Origin: an uncultured Succinatimonas sp.
Lineage (GTDB): Bacteria; Pseudomonadota; Gammaproteobacteria; Enterobacterales; Succinivibrionaceae
Direction: 5' to 3'
Assembly: GCA_900552905.1 (NCBI GenBank)
Contig: USBR01000008.1
Coordinates: forward strand, 1 to 33,828
DNA length: 33,828 nucleotides
Positions 15,561 through 24,989 of this stretch are shown in pieces. The notes under the pieces were generated by a model. That model did not search any database and was not told the DNA's origin. It was given only the letters and a program-made list of their open reading frames with translations. Position numbers and translations under genes: made by a program. The first letter of the stretch is position 1, and the number at the start of each line of letters is the position of its first letter.

Positions 15561-17099
15561 ATGGCCAATAAAAAACCTTTTGCTCTCATCATCATGGATG
15601 GTTGGGGCGATAACCCAGTAAAAGAATTCAATGCTGTTAGCGCTGCTAAGACCCCGGTTTTAGATGCTTTAACTGAAAAGTATGCTCATGCTGATATCCA
15701 GGCTTCCGGTATTTATGTAGGTCTTCCGGATGGTCAGATGGGTAACTCCGAGGTTGGTCATACCAATATCGGTGCTGGCCGTGTTGTTTATCAAGAATTA
15801 ACCCGCATTGGTAAGTCCATTACCGATGGCGACTTCTTCACTAATAAGGCTCTGTGCGAGGCTGTTGATAAGGCTGTTGCTAATGGCAAGGCTGTTCACA
15901 TTATGGGTCTGATGTCCGACGGTGGTGTTCACAGCCATCAGGATCACATCATTGCCATGATCAAATTAGCCGCTCAGCGTGGTGCTAAGCAGATTTACTT
16001 CCACCCGTTCTTAGACGGTCGTGATGTACCGCCGCGTTCTGCTCACGGCTTCATCGAGACCTTTGAGAAGGTTTTCGCTGAGTTAGGTGTAGGTCGCTTT
16101 GCTTCCATCATTGGTCGTTACTTTGCTATGGATCGTGACAATCGCTGGGATCGTGTACAGCAGGCTTATGATCTCTTAACTGAGTGCAAGAGTGAGTTTG
16201 CTCCTTTCGCTACCGCTAAGGATGCCTTAGATGCCGCTTATGCCCGTGATGAGAACGATGAATTCGTTAAGGCTTCTGTAATTGGTGAAAAGGCTCCGTT
16301 AGTTGACGGCGACAGCCTTATTTTCATGAACTTCCGCGCCGACCGTGCTCGTCAGATTACTCGCGCCTTCGTAAATGCTGATGCTGATTTCACCGGCTTT
16401 GTCCGCAATGTCAAGCCTCAGCTTGCTGACTTTGTCATGCTCACTCAGTATGCAGCCGACATCAAGACTTCTTGCGCCTTCCCGCCTGAGGATCTCAACA
16501 ATACCTTAGGTGAGTGGTTATCTACTCACGGTAAGACTCAGTTACGTATCTCTGAGACTGAGAAGTATGCTCACGTCACCTTCTTCATGAACGGTGGTGT
16601 TGAGACTGTTTATCCAGGTGAGGATCGCTCCTTAGTTCCTAGCCCGAAGGTTGCCACCTATGATCTGCAGCCTGAGATGAGCTCTGAGGAATTAACCGAC
16701 AAGCTTTGCGCTGCCATTGAGTCCTGCAAGTATGATGTGATCATCTGCAACTACCCTAATGGCGACATGGTAGGTCACACTGGCGTCTTTGATGCTGCTG
16801 TTAAGGCTGTTGAAGCTGTTGACCACTGCATCGGCCGTGTGGTTGAGTCCTTACAGAAGGTTGGTGGCGAGTGCCTCATCACCGCCGATCACGGTAACTG
16901 CGAGCGCATGAAGGATCTGACCACCGGCCAGCCTTATACTGCTCACACCAATCTGCCTGTACCTTTAATCTATGTTGGTAGACCTGCTGAGATGGCCACT
17001 GATGGTCGTTTATGCGACTTAGCTCCGACCATCTTAACCCTCATCGGTATGGATGTACCGTCTGAGATGACTGGCAAGTGCTTAGTTAAGCTTAAGTAA
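15561..17099 (+). CDS. gpmI: 2,3-bisphosphoglycerate-independent phosphoglycerate mutase
   Basis: Interconverts 3- and 2-phosphoglycerate in glycolysis through a phosphoserine intermediate and two Mn ions. The N-terminal metal motif LIIMDGWGD, the catalytic serine in [17 protein letters not shown] (near residue 62), [14 protein letters not shown] and the C-terminal ITADHGNCE metal ligands are all present. The length of 512 equals the family norm. It diverges from yibN-secB-gpsA, as in E. coli, and has its own terminator. No downstream envC partner is present here. Confidence 0.98.
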   Translation: MANKKPFALIIMDGWGDNPVKEFNAVSAAKTPVLDALTEKYAHADIQASGIYVGLPDGQMGNSEVGHTNIGAGRVVYQELTRIGKSITDGDFFTNKALCEAVDKAVANGKAVHIMGLMSDGGVHSHQDHIIAMIKLAAQRGAKQIYFHPFLDGRDVPPRSAHGFIETFEKVFAELGVGRFASIIGRYFAMDRDNRWDRVQQAYDLLTECKSEFAPFATAKDALDAAYARDENDEFVKASVIGEKAPLVDGDSLIFMNFRADRARQITRAFVNADADFTGFVRNVKPQLADFVMLTQYAADIKTSCAFPPEDLNNTLGEWLSTHGKTQLRISETEKYAHVTFFMNGGVETVYPGEDRSLVPSPKVATYDLQPEMSSEELTDKLCAAIESCKYDVIICNYPNGDMVGHTGVFDAAVKAVEAVDHCIGRVVESLQKVGGECLITADHGNCERMKDLTTGQPYTAHTNLPVPLIYVGRPAEMATDGRLCDLAPTILTLIGMDVPSEMTGKCLVKLK

Positions 17100-17117
17100 T
17101 TAAAGCTCTAAATTGAT

Positions 17118-17149
17118 AAAGCCCTGAAAACTTTCAGGGCTTTTTAATT
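17118..17149 (+). terminator. Intrinsic terminator after gpmI
   Basis: A perfect 12-bp stem (AAAGCCCTGAAA, 17118-17129, with 17132-17143) is followed by TTAATT. The reverse strand also has a short T run, so it can serve glpG too. Confidence 0.85.
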
Positions 17150-17162
17150 GCTAAAAGAAAAT

Positions 17163-18017
17163 TTAATTCAAGCTTCTTTTATAGCGGTAGAGCTCAAACA
17201 TTCCCAAAAGCACACCGACAATTAAACCGCCTAAATGGCAGAAATTTGCCAGAGTATCGGTAATCACAAAGCCTAAAAGCACAAAGAGAATACTGACACT
17301 TAAAAGTCCACGCGGGATATTTAATCTATAGGCAAAACTCTCATGATAGGAGAGGATTCCGGCATAACCGATAACGCCATAAACCACACCTGAAAGTCCG
17401 CCAAAAACCGCATTAGGATCTAAAAAAGCCAATTGCAAAACATTACTGATAATACCTACAGCAAAGAAGAGCGTAAATAAACGCGCTTTACCAAAGGTGC
17501 TCTCAATAGGTCGCGCTAGCGCCTCCCACATCACCAAATTAAAGGCAATATGGAAAATACCAAAATGCAAAAAGCAGGGGGTAAGTAAGCGATAATATTC
17601 CCACGGTGTTGAAAAATCTAAGTATTGTGTCAAAGAGAAATACACAAGCATCTCTCTTGGGAATAGAAATTGCCCTACAAAAAACACCACACAGATAATT
17701 TCAATTATCGAGGTTAGAGATAAAGGGTCCCAATTGAAGGCTCTAAAAAAGCCGCTACCTAATACCTTCTCACGCTTAACCTTGCGCTGTGACTGCCATG
17801 AGGCCTGCGCATAGCGCTTAGCATAAGGACTCTCGACATAGGTAAAAAGCTCACGCTTAGCCTTATAGACATCATCCTGTGTGCTCACAGAGACAATCCA
17901 ATTAGCACCAGCTCCAGCCTTACATTGCGAGGGAATACCGATAGAATTTAAATAATCACTAAAGGTTAGAGCCTGTTGCCGAGGCAACAGGCATACCTCA
18001 TAAATAAAATCAGCCAC
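17163..18017 (-). CDS. glpG: Rhomboid intramembrane serine protease
   Basis: Cleaves transmembrane substrates inside the inner membrane. An N-terminal cytoplasmic domain (about residues 1-85) resembles the GlpG N-domain (QASWQSQRKV parallels AASWQ). Six or so membrane segments follow, with the catalytic serine in GGLSGVVYGVIGY (near 200), the partner histidine in FCHLGGLIVG (near 258) and the helix-2 string LHFGIFHIAFNLVMWEALA. The length is 284, against 276 in E. coli. The start is a GTG overlapping the hldD stop by one base (TAGTG), so it is translationally coupled to hldD, an unusual partner; in E. coli it sits with glpE and glpR. Confidence 0.93.
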   Translation of the reverse strand: MADFIYEVCLLPRQQALTFSDYLNSIGIPSQCKAGAGANWIVSVSTQDDVYKAKRELFTYVESPYAKRYAQASWQSQRKVKREKVLGSGFFRAFNWDPLSLTSIIEIICVVFFVGQFLFPREMLVYFSLTQYLDFSTPWEYYRLLTPCFLHFGIFHIAFNLVMWEALARPIESTFGKARLFTLFFAVGIISNVLQLAFLDPNAVFGGLSGVVYGVIGYAGILSYHESFAYRLNIPRGLLSVSILFVLLGFVITDTLANFCHLGGLIVGVLLGMFELYRYKRSLN

Positions 18018-18979
18018 TACTTCTTATTCAGCCATTCCATGTACTCACCGACACCCTCGGCAACAGACTTAAACTTAATATCGCAACCGGCGGCTCTAAG
18101 CTTAGTCAAATCAGCCTCAGTAAAGGACTGATAGTGGCCCTTTAAATGCTCAGGGAAAGGAATAAACTCAACCTCACCGTGTCCATGATATTTAATGACA
18201 GCCTTAGCAATATTTAAGAACGGCTCAGCACGACCGGTACCGCAGTTATAGATGCCAGAGGGGCCCTTATGCTCCCAGAACCAAATATTGACGTCAGCAA
18301 CATCACCGACATAAACGAAGTCACGCATCTGACCACCATTACCATAACCGTCACAGCCCTCAAAGAGCTTAGGATTTTCGCCTCTGAGCATCTGATTGTT
18401 GAGATGGAAAGCCACACTTGCCATAGAGCCCTTGTGGCTCTCACGCGGACCGTAGACGTTGAAATATCTAAGACCTACAACCTGTGATTTAACCTCAGGC
18501 AGACGCTTGCGTAAATACTCATCAAATAAGAACTTAGAATAACCGTAGACGTTAAGTGGGCACTCATACTTACGCTCTTCAACATAAACATCGCCGCCAC
18601 CATAGGTAGAGGCAGAAGAGGCGTACATGAAGGGAATACGATGGGCTACAGCAAATTCAAAGACCTTAACTGTATACTCATAGTTATTCTTCATAATATA
18701 TTGACCGTCCCACTCGGTAGTTGCAGAGCAAGCACCCTCATGGAAGATAGCTTCGATATTCTGAGCACCAAAGCGCGCATTAAAGGCAGCTTCATCCTCA
18801 ATTAAGGCCAAGAAATCAGCGCGATCCATATAATCGGCGATGTCTAAATCGGCTAAATTTGAGAACTTATGACCATCCTTTAAATGATCAACAACTAAAA
18901 TATCAACAATACCCTTGTCATTAAGTTTTTTGACAATGTTTGAGCCAATAAATCCGGCACCACCGGTAACAATGATCAT
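18017..18979 (-). CDS. hldD: ADP-L-glycero-D-manno-heptose 6-epimerase
   Basis: Inverts C6 of ADP-heptose to give the L-glycero form used for the LPS inner core. It is an extended short-chain dehydrogenase with [14 protein letters not shown] at the N-terminus for NADP, and the catalytic YxxxK as YGYSK near residue 140. [13 protein letters not shown] and [13 protein letters not shown] are typical of the family. The length is 320, against 310 in E. coli. AAGGA lies nine bases before the ATG. It is divergent from waaF, whereas enteric bacteria place hldD, waaF and waaC in one operon. Confidence 0.96.
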   Translation of the reverse strand: MIIVTGGAGFIGSNIVKKLNDKGIVDILVVDHLKDGHKFSNLADLDIADYMDRADFLALIEDEAAFNARFGAQNIEAIFHEGACSATTEWDGQYIMKNNYEYTVKVFEFAVAHRIPFMYASSASTYGGGDVYVEERKYECPLNVYGYSKFLFDEYLRKRLPEVKSQVVGLRYFNVYGPRESHKGSMASVAFHLNNQMLRGENPKLFEGCDGYGNGGQMRDFVYVGDVADVNIWFWEHKGPSGIYNCGTGRAEPFLNIAKAVIKYHGHGEVEFIPFPEHLKGHYQSFTEADLTKLRAAGCDIKFKSVAEGVGEYMEWLNKK

Positions 18980-19309
18980 AATATCGTCCTTAGTTATGAA
19001 CTCTGACTGCGTTCTTTAAATACTAACAGATAGGATTTTTATCTAATGCTTAAATGATAAAACAAAACCGCATAATTTAGGCTCTAATCGCATAAATCTC
19101 TCTGCAAAAATTTTAAATACTGATTTATTTTTATAAGATCACAGCTTATGGTGTTTTGAAAACTATAATTTAATAACAATAGCCTTAGATAAATTTTAAT
19201 TAAAAAAGCGTAAAAAGTAGGGCAAAGTCCTGTAATATAAGCCGTTTTCTAAAAATACAACAAGACTAAAAGCCGTTCTTAAGCTTGAAACTAGATAAGC
19301 GAGAGTAAA
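18980..19309. promoter_or_regulatory. 330-bp A/T-rich divergent region, hldD / waaF
   Basis: No open frame, repeat or RNA gene could be recognised. It should contain the promoters of both genes; GTAATATAAG (about 19232-19241) is a weak -10 candidate for waaF. I saw no JUMPstart or ops-like element. Confidence 0.35.
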
Positions 19310-20341
19310 GTGAAAAAAATCCTAATTATAGCCCCCTCCTGGCTTGGCGATATCATTATGTCCCAAAGTCTGTTAAAGCTTTTAAAAGCTCAGGATCCTC
19401 AATGCATCATTGATGTCTATGCCCCGGCCTATACTCTCCCGATATTAGAGCGTATGGAGGAAATTGATAATGTCATTATCAATCCCTTCGCGCACGGTAC
19501 CTTTGATTTAAAAAAGCGTTTTACCGAAGGTCGCAAACTCAGTAAAAATCATTATGATAGCGTTTTTGTCTTGCCTAATTCCTTAAAATCCGCCCTGATA
19601 GCCCTCTTTGCCGGTATTCCCGATCGCCGCGGTTTTAAAGGTGAATCACGCTATTTAATTCTCAATAATATGCGCAGCAATAAGCAAGATTTCCCGCTCA
19701 TGGTCGAACGCTATGCCGCCTTAGCCTTTAGCAAGGATAAGGTCAAAACAGCTAAAGATTTACCGATTATTCCTAATCCTAAACTTATAACTAAGAGTGT
19801 AAGTTCTGAACTTTTAACTAAGCTTTCCTTAAGCTTAGAGCGTCCGCTCTTAGCTTTAGGCTGTGGCGCTAATTACGGTCCCTCAAAATTATGGCCAGTT
19901 GAGAACTTTGCAGAGATCTCCAATCGCTGGGTAGAACAAGGCGGCGCGATCTTAGCTTTGGGCTCGAAGAAGGATGAAGTGACGGTAAATGCCATCGCCT
20001 CCCATATTAAGGCGGAAAATTTACCTTATTTCTATAATATCGCTGGCAAAACTAATTTAACTGAGGCCTTAGACCTCGTAGGCGCTTGCACAGCCGCCGT
20101 ATGCAATGACTCAGGTATGATGCATACTGTAGCGGCCGCTGACGTGCCACAGGCCTGTATTTTTGGCTCTACCTCCACCGGTTATACCCCACCTTTATCG
20201 GATAAAGCCATTTGCCTTGAATCCACACAACCCTGCCATCCTTGCTTTGCGCGCACCTGTAAATACAACAGCTATGCGTGTCTCAAAGAAATTACACCAG
20301 ATATGGTTTGGAAGGCTTTAGATAAGCTTACCCACAAATAG
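19310..20341 (+). CDS. waaF: ADP-heptose:LPS heptosyltransferase II
   Basis: A glycosyltransferase family 9 enzyme that adds the second L-glycero-D-manno-heptose to the LPS inner core at the cytoplasmic face. The N-terminus IIAPSWLGDIIMSQSLLKLL, LPNSLKSAL and the C-terminal nucleotide-sugar region CNDSGMMHTVAAADVPQACIFGSTSTGYTPPLS closely follow WaaF. The length of 343 compares with 348 in E. coli. The start is a GTG after GAGAG. waaA begins 8 bases after its stop, so the two are one operon. Confidence 0.93.
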   Translation: MKKILIIAPSWLGDIIMSQSLLKLLKAQDPQCIIDVYAPAYTLPILERMEEIDNVIINPFAHGTFDLKKRFTEGRKLSKNHYDSVFVLPNSLKSALIALFAGIPDRRGFKGESRYLILNNMRSNKQDFPLMVERYAALAFSKDKVKTAKDLPIIPNPKLITKSVSSELLTKLSLSLERPLLALGCGANYGPSKLWPVENFAEISNRWVEQGGAILALGSKKDEVTVNAIASHIKAENLPYFYNIAGKTNLTEALDLVGACTAAVCNDSGMMHTVAAADVPQACIFGSTSTGYTPPLSDKAICLESTQPCHPCFARTCKYNSYACLKEITPDMVWKALDKLTHK

Positions 20342-20349
20342 AGATCATC

Positions 20350-21636
20350 ATGCGTTTTAGCTCATTACTTGCTTTAAATTTTTATCGATTTTTAACCTTT
20401 TTTTTGGCTCCTATAGGTGCGGTCTTTTTATGCTATAAAAAAAGACGCGATCCTCCTTATGGCAAGAGAGTCTTTGAGCTTTTAGGTTATTACCCCTATG
20501 AGCTTGAAGATTGTATTTGGTTCCATGCCGCAAGTGTCGGTGAAATCAATTCCTTAAAGCCTTTAATTTTAAAATTTCAGCACTGCTATCCTGATAAAAG
20601 AGTGCTTATAACTACCATGACTACCACCGGCAATATCGCCGCTCAGGCTATTGCTGATGCTTATACCGTCTTTATGCCTCTTGATAGCCCCTGTGCTGTT
20701 AGACGCTTTTTTAAGAACTTTAAACCAAAATTTCTCTTTATCGTCGATACTGAATTATGGCCAAATATGCTACAGGCTGCTAAGAAAAATAATTGTAAAG
20801 TTATTATCGTCAATGGCCGTATGCAGGAGAAAAGCTGTCAAAATTACCTTAAATTTAAAGATATGGTGGCAGACATTATTGCCGCGCCTTTATATAAGGT
20901 CTTGTGCATAGCAACAGAGGACGCCGAACGCTTTGAGCGTATCGGTATAGCTCAGGATAAGATCAAAGTAAGCGGTAATATTAAATATGATCTCAATTTA
21001 AGCTTTGAACCTTTTGAAAAGGGACGTACGCTCAAAGCAGACTTTAAAGCTCCTGCACTATGCTGTGCTAGTACTCATGATGGAGAGGAAAATATCTGTA
21101 TTGAGACCTTTAAAGCCCTCAAACAAGAATTACCTAACTTAAAGCTTGTCCTCGTACCCCGCCATAAAACCGGTGTTGAGCTCTTTGAAAAGGCTCTAAA
21201 TGAGCAAAAAATTGCTTATATACGTAAAAGTCTGATTAGCGATCCTAAAGCTTATCACGAGCATGATGTCATTATCGGTGACACCATGGGCGAAATGAGC
21301 TTCTATTTTGGTCTTTGCGATTTAGTCTTTATGGGAGGAAGTTTTGTCGATATTGGTGGCCACAATCCACTAGAGCCGGCATTTTATTCCTTGCCGACCA
21401 TTACCGGGCCTATCTACCGCAATTTTAAGGAACAATTTACTCGCTTAATTGAAAAGGGCGGAGCCTTTGTGACTTCAGATCAAAAAGAATTTACGCAGAC
21501 TGCCTTAAAACTATTAAAGTCCCCTGAGGACTTACAGCACGCAGGAGAGCAAGCTTTAGAAGTTCTAAAGCTTGGTCGTGGCAGTACTCAAAGGATCTTA
21601 GATGAGATTAAACGCGATTTAGACGCTAAGCCTTAA
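20350..21636 (+). CDS. waaA: 3-deoxy-D-manno-octulosonic acid (Kdo) transferase
   Basis: A family 30 glycosyltransferase that transfers Kdo from CMP-Kdo to the lipid A precursor. The hydrophobic N-terminal anchor is followed by WFHAASVGEINSLKPL (near residue 58), TTMTTTGN, DTELWPNML and, in the C-terminal half, LVPRH, MGEMSFYFGLCDLVFMGGSF and GGHNPLEPAF. The length of 428 matches E. coli (425). Whether it adds one or two Kdo residues cannot be read directly; the nearby Kdo kinase gene suggests a single phosphorylated Kdo as in Haemophilus. Its last 11 bases overlap the convergent oxidoreductase gene. Confidence 0.95.
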   Translation: MRFSSLLALNFYRFLTFFLAPIGAVFLCYKKRRDPPYGKRVFELLGYYPYELEDCIWFHAASVGEINSLKPLILKFQHCYPDKRVLITTMTTTGNIAAQAIADAYTVFMPLDSPCAVRRFFKNFKPKFLFIVDTELWPNMLQAAKKNNCKVIIVNGRMQEKSCQNYLKFKDMVADIIAAPLYKVLCIATEDAERFERIGIAQDKIKVSGNIKYDLNLSFEPFEKGRTLKADFKAPALCCASTHDGEENICIETFKALKQELPNLKLVLVPRHKTGVELFEKALNEQKIAYIRKSLISDPKAYHEHDVIIGDTMGEMSFYFGLCDLVFMGGSFVDIGGHNPLEPAFYSLPTITGPIYRNFKEQFTRLIEKGGAFVTSDQKEFTQTALKLLKSPEDLQHAGEQALEVLKLGRGSTQRILDEIKRDLDAKP

Positions 21637-22186
21637 GGCTACGGATAAATTCGACGTAAGCGGCAGCACTCTTAGCGATATTCTCGACAGTAGCGATGTC
21701 CTTATTAGCAGCTCCATAGAAGGCATAAAAGCCCTTTATGGAGGTGTGGCACATCTCAAAGGCATGCTCCATCGGTAAGAGATAATCTCTAGCACTTACA
21801 TGATGTCTGCCTTCAGCACTGTAGGCAGCTTCTTCGCTACCACAGGTAATGGCAATACCGATATTCTTATTTTCGAGTTTGAAATTCTTACCAAAAGCCC
21901 AATCACGGGTTAAAACGGTATCAAACCACTGCTTAGTACGCGGCGGGCAAAAATACCAATACATCGGGAACTGTAAAACTACAGTATCAGCATTATCGAT
22001 AAGAGAATGCTCCATTACGGCATCAATAGTTCCTGACGGATAAGAGCTTTGCAAATTATGAACTACAATTTCATCCGGATATTTACGTAATTCTTCAACC
22101 CAGCGTCTATTGATTACAGATGAATCAAAGGAAGGGTGATCAACAATTACCAAAGCTCTTTTAGAGCGCGGTTCTTCTTTATTCAT
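21626..22186 (-). CDS. Flavodoxin-fold NAD(P)H:quinone oxidoreductase (KefF/MdaB/YwrO type)
   Basis: The 186 residues have the Flavodoxin_2 plan: ALVIVDHPSFDSSVINRRWVEEL at the N-terminus for FMN phosphate binding, QFPMYWYFCPPRTKQWFDTVLTRDWAFG at residues 90-117, and ITCGSEEAAYS. These strings match FMN-dependent NAD(P)H quinone reductases such as KefF and YwrO. No KefC-type potassium channel is adjacent, so a KefF role is not supported. It likely detoxifies quinones by two-electron reduction. It is convergent with waaA, with an 11-base overlap, and has no visible terminator of its own. Confidence 0.82.
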   Translation of the reverse strand: MNKEEPRSKRALVIVDHPSFDSSVINRRWVEELRKYPDEIVVHNLQSSYPSGTIDAVMEHSLIDNADTVVLQFPMYWYFCPPRTKQWFDTVLTRDWAFGKNFKLENKNIGIAITCGSEEAAYSAEGRHHVSARDYLLPMEHAFEMCHTSIKGFYAFYGAANKDIATVENIAKSAAAYVEFIRSLKA

Positions 22187-22246
22187 TTTTTTGTAACTCT
22201 TTTAGAATATTATTTTTGCTGTAAATTCCATACTACTACAAAATGA

Positions 22247-22951
22247 TTATGCAGATAATGCAGAACTAACCAAAATATCAAAAGCTTTAGGCTCAAAGTA
22301 ACATTTTTTTGTACTAACCACGAGTTCTTTATTAAAAGATCTCAACAGGCGCTCTAAAATTGCGCGTTTGCGTTCTGCCGTCAGCACACATCTAAAGCAC
22401 TTATCAAAATCAATAAGATACACCTTGCCACTCTTGTCTAAGAGAATATTTCTGATATTTAAATCGGTATGATCGACATTTAAAGCGAACATTTTACCTA
22501 TACATTTACCAATATTAGCAAATTCTGCATCAGTCAAATATCGATCACAAATGATATGGGCTAAATCCAAGCTATCATCAATTTGCTCAATTACAATATC
22601 CTGCTTTATATAAAGCAGATGCTTGATTTCTCTGGCAATTACCGGCTTAGGTACAGCTAGGCCCTGATCATACATCCATGACAAAAGTTGATATTCATCA
22701 AAAGCGCGATGCGCGCGCTGTTCACATAAAAAGAAGCTATCTTTTAAAAACTTACCGATAAGACCGCCGCGGAAATAATGGCGTAATACTAAACCTCGAC
22801 CATTTTCATTTGTAAATAATAAGGTCTGACCGCGACCGCCACGCTGTTTAAAATTGCAGCATTTGTTATTAATATATTGAGGATCAAAATATGCCACCAA
22901 CTCATTAAGTTCTTCTTTTTTATCATATAAATAACTAACTTTTGCTGACAT
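22247..22951 (-). CDS. kdkA: Kdo kinase (3-deoxy-D-manno-octulosonic acid kinase)
   Basis: Phosphorylates O-4 of the Kdo residue on lipid A. It belongs to the lipopolysaccharide kinase (Kdo/WaaP) family with a protein-kinase-like fold. GRGQTLLF near the N-terminus, LRHYFRGGLIGKFLKDSFF, the catalytic loop HTDLNIRNILLD (near residue 159) and the metal-binding YLIDFDKC (near 178) parallel Haemophilus KdkA. The open frame runs back to a TTG at 22975, but the ATG at 22951 has AGGA six bases before it and gives 234 residues (241 in Haemophilus). It is divergent from the heptosyltransferase gene that probably acts next in the pathway. Confidence 0.88.
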   Translation of the reverse strand: MSAKVSYLYDKKEELNELVAYFDPQYINNKCCNFKQRGGRGQTLLFTNENGRGLVLRHYFRGGLIGKFLKDSFFLCEQRAHRAFDEYQLLSWMYDQGLAVPKPVIAREIKHLLYIKQDIVIEQIDDSLDLAHIICDRYLTDAEFANIGKCIGKMFALNVDHTDLNIRNILLDKSGKVYLIDFDKCFRCVLTAERKRAILERLLRSFNKELVVSTKKCYFEPKAFDILVSSALSA

Positions 22952-23345
22952 ATGCCATCCTAATGATATCGACAAATGTAAATAATAATTCCAATCTTAA
23001 GTATATACAATCTAAAAACGGAATAACTACTTTTGCTAAGAACTGCAATTTTTTGAAAAAATAAGCCCCTAATTTAACCCAAAGAAATTAAATTTATAGT
23101 ATGTTAAGAGATAAATTTATATCTGTTTTTTTAAATGACGGCTAAACGGCTTTTCTAAAATTTTAAAACAGCACTATTAATTAAAAATAAGCTATTTTTA
23201 GATAAATTTAGATGAAGCCTCCTCCAATTAGCTTTCAATAAAAATTTTTAGCATTTGTTTCAGATATAATTAGCGCAATTTATTTTTCTTTTCTTTATTA
23301 AAGGACATCTTTTTTTCGCAATTATTATTGATTGCAGAGCTCATT
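22952..23345. promoter_or_regulatory. 394-bp A/T-rich divergent region, kdkA / heptosyltransferase I
   Basis: No coding frame or RNA gene was recognised. TATAAT at 23265-23270 is a candidate -10 element for the rightward gene, without a clear -35. Confidence 0.4.
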
Positions 23346-24398
23346 ATGAACCCCCGAAAAATCAAATCCATTTGTATTTTGAGACTTTCAGCTTTAGGTG
23401 ATTGCATCAATACATTTGGACTTATCCACGCTTTACTTGCCGAAAAACCTGATTTAAAAATTTTATGGGTGATCGATCACCGCTTTGCACCACTGTTTCG
23501 TAACCATTTAGGTGAAGATCTAGTGCCTATGCTAGCAGTTGATTTTAAACAGGGCATTTTCAATGTAAGGCATCAGATAAAAAAAGCCCTAGGACATGAA
23601 GAATTTGATTATGTCTTTGCTCTTCAAACCTCAATTAAGGCCTCTTTATGTTTAGGCCCGATTAAGGCTAAACATAAATTAGGTTACGACAGCGAAAGAG
23701 CCCGTGAGGGACAATTCTTATTTGTCGATAATAAGGTTCCATCTCCAGCAAATCCGCATGTTTTAGCTGGATTTATGGCCTTTTCTGAATTTGTAGGCTT
23801 TGACGATCTGCGTCCGTCTTGGGATTTTGAGCTCGATGAAAGTGAGCTTTTACCTTATAAAAACGAATTTAAAGAAGATAAGATTTTTGCCATCTCGCCC
23901 GCCTCAGCTAAAGAGAGCAAAAACTGGACTGTAGAAGGTTATGCCGCCGTTGCTGAGCATGCCTTAGATGAAGGCTTTAAAGTAGTGCTCTTAGGTAGCA
24001 ATAAGCCCTCAGAATTAGAGTTGTGCCAGAAGATTGCCGCTAAAATCGATAATCGTTGCTTAAATTTATGCGGTAAAACTAATTTAAGACAGCTTGCAGC
24101 CGTAATTTCGCTCTCAGCTTTAGTTTTATCTCCTGACAGTGCCGCCATGCATTTAGCCTCAGCTTTAAGCATTCCGGTAATCGGTCTATTTGCCATTCAC
24201 AATCCTAAACGCGTTGGAGCTTGGAATTATCCCGATCTCTGGGTCTCCGTTTATAACGATTGTGCCTCTCGCGAATGTAAGGGACAAAATATTTCTTGGC
24301 GTTACCGTGTACGCGATCCAAATGCCATGAAGCTTATCGATAGTGAAGAAGTTATCGATACCTTCGATAAGGCCTGTGAGAAATATTTAGACTGTTAG
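23346..24398 (+). CDS. opsX: LPS heptosyltransferase I, WaaC/OpsX type
   Basis: A family 9 glycosyltransferase that should add the first heptose to Kdo. It begins ICILRLSALGDCINTFGLIHAL, the usual GT9 start. Its C-terminal half has ISPASAKESKNWTVEGYAAVAEHAL, LSPDSAAMHLASALSIPVIGLFAIHNPKRVGAW for ADP-heptose binding, and a late YRVRDPNAM string that I associate with the Haemophilus OpsX branch. Haemophilus OpsX acts on Kdo-4-phosphate, and kdkA lies next door here, so the pair makes sense. The frame extends to a TTG at 23328; I prefer the ATG at 23346, giving 350 residues. WaaC is the alternative name. Confidence 0.8.
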   Translation: MNPRKIKSICILRLSALGDCINTFGLIHALLAEKPDLKILWVIDHRFAPLFRNHLGEDLVPMLAVDFKQGIFNVRHQIKKALGHEEFDYVFALQTSIKASLCLGPIKAKHKLGYDSERAREGQFLFVDNKVPSPANPHVLAGFMAFSEFVGFDDLRPSWDFELDESELLPYKNEFKEDKIFAISPASAKESKNWTVEGYAAVAEHALDEGFKVVLLGSNKPSELELCQKIAAKIDNRCLNLCGKTNLRQLAAVISLSALVLSPDSAAMHLASALSIPVIGLFAIHNPKRVGAWNYPDLWVSVYNDCASRECKGQNISWRYRVRDPNAMKLIDSEEVIDTFDKACEKYLDC

Positions 24399-24412
24399 TA
24401 GAACCTTAAATA

Positions 24413-24448
24413 CCTAAATTGGAGGGCCCTCCAATTTAGGCTTTTTTA
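24413..24448 (+). terminator. Intrinsic terminator after the heptosyltransferase gene
   Basis: A 28-bp perfect dyad (arms starting CCTAAATTGGAGG, 24413-24440) is followed by a T7 run. It lies 23 bases upstream of coaD, so coaD probably has little read-through from opsX. Confidence 0.85.
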
Positions 24449-24463
24449 TTTAAAGGAACTTTT

Positions 24464-24946
24464 ATGCTCGAAACTTTAGCGGTATTTCCTGGTACCTTTG
24501 ATCCTATTACCTTAGGTCATATAGATATTATTAAAAGAGCCTCACGCATCTTTTCAAAGGTCTTAGTTGCAGTCGCGCAAAGCCCAAGCAAGCACACCTT
24601 ATTTACCTTAGAGGAGCGCTTAGCCTTAGTAAAAGATGCCTGTAAGGATTATGACAATATTTCAGCTAAAGCCTTCAGCGGCATGCTTGTTGATTTTCTA
24701 AAGGAAAACCACGCCGATATTCTCGTCAGAGGCATCCGAACTGTGGTTGATTATGATTATGAAATGCAATTATCCGGCATGTATCGCGCTTTAATGCCGG
24801 AAATGGAAATTGTTATGCTTCCGACAGAAAACTCAGTAGCCTATATTTCCTCAACCTTAGTGCGTGATGTCATCATCCATAAAGGTGAAATCCACAAATT
24901 CGTACCGCAAAATGTGGTCGATTATGTAGCTAAAACCCGCAACTAA
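24464..24946 (+). CDS. coaD: Phosphopantetheine adenylyltransferase
   Basis: Adenylates 4'-phosphopantetheine to dephospho-CoA, the penultimate and regulated step of CoA synthesis. The nucleotidyltransferase (T/H)xGH motif is present in FPGTFDPITLGHIDII (near residue 9-24). SPSKHTLFTLEER, VRGIRTVVDYDYEMQLSGM and the second signature ISSTLVRDV follow. The length is 160, against 159 in E. coli. AAAGGA lies before the ATG. The grouping of LPS core gene, coaD and mutM is also seen around waaA-coaD-mutM in E. coli. Confidence 0.97.
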   Translation: MLETLAVFPGTFDPITLGHIDIIKRASRIFSKVLVAVAQSPSKHTLFTLEERLALVKDACKDYDNISAKAFSGMLVDFLKENHADILVRGIRTVVDYDYEMQLSGMYRALMPEMEIVMLPTENSVAYISSTLVRDVIIHKGEIHKFVPQNVVDYVAKTRN

Positions 24947-24953
24947 GTGATCT

Positions 24954-24989
24954 AAGCTCGAGTAAGCCTCGAGCTTATCTTCCTATTTT
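24954..24989 (+). terminator. Hairpin terminator after coaD
   Basis: A 9-bp stem (AAGCTCGAG/CTCGAGCTT, 24954-24962 with 24968-24976) with a 5-base loop precedes a T-rich stretch that enters the end of mutM. The T run is interrupted, so efficiency is uncertain. Confidence 0.55.

Noticed and set aside
21626..22186. KefF, ancillary protein of the KefC potassium efflux system
   Set aside because: The fold fits, but no kefC-like channel gene is adjacent, so only a general quinone reductase call is made.
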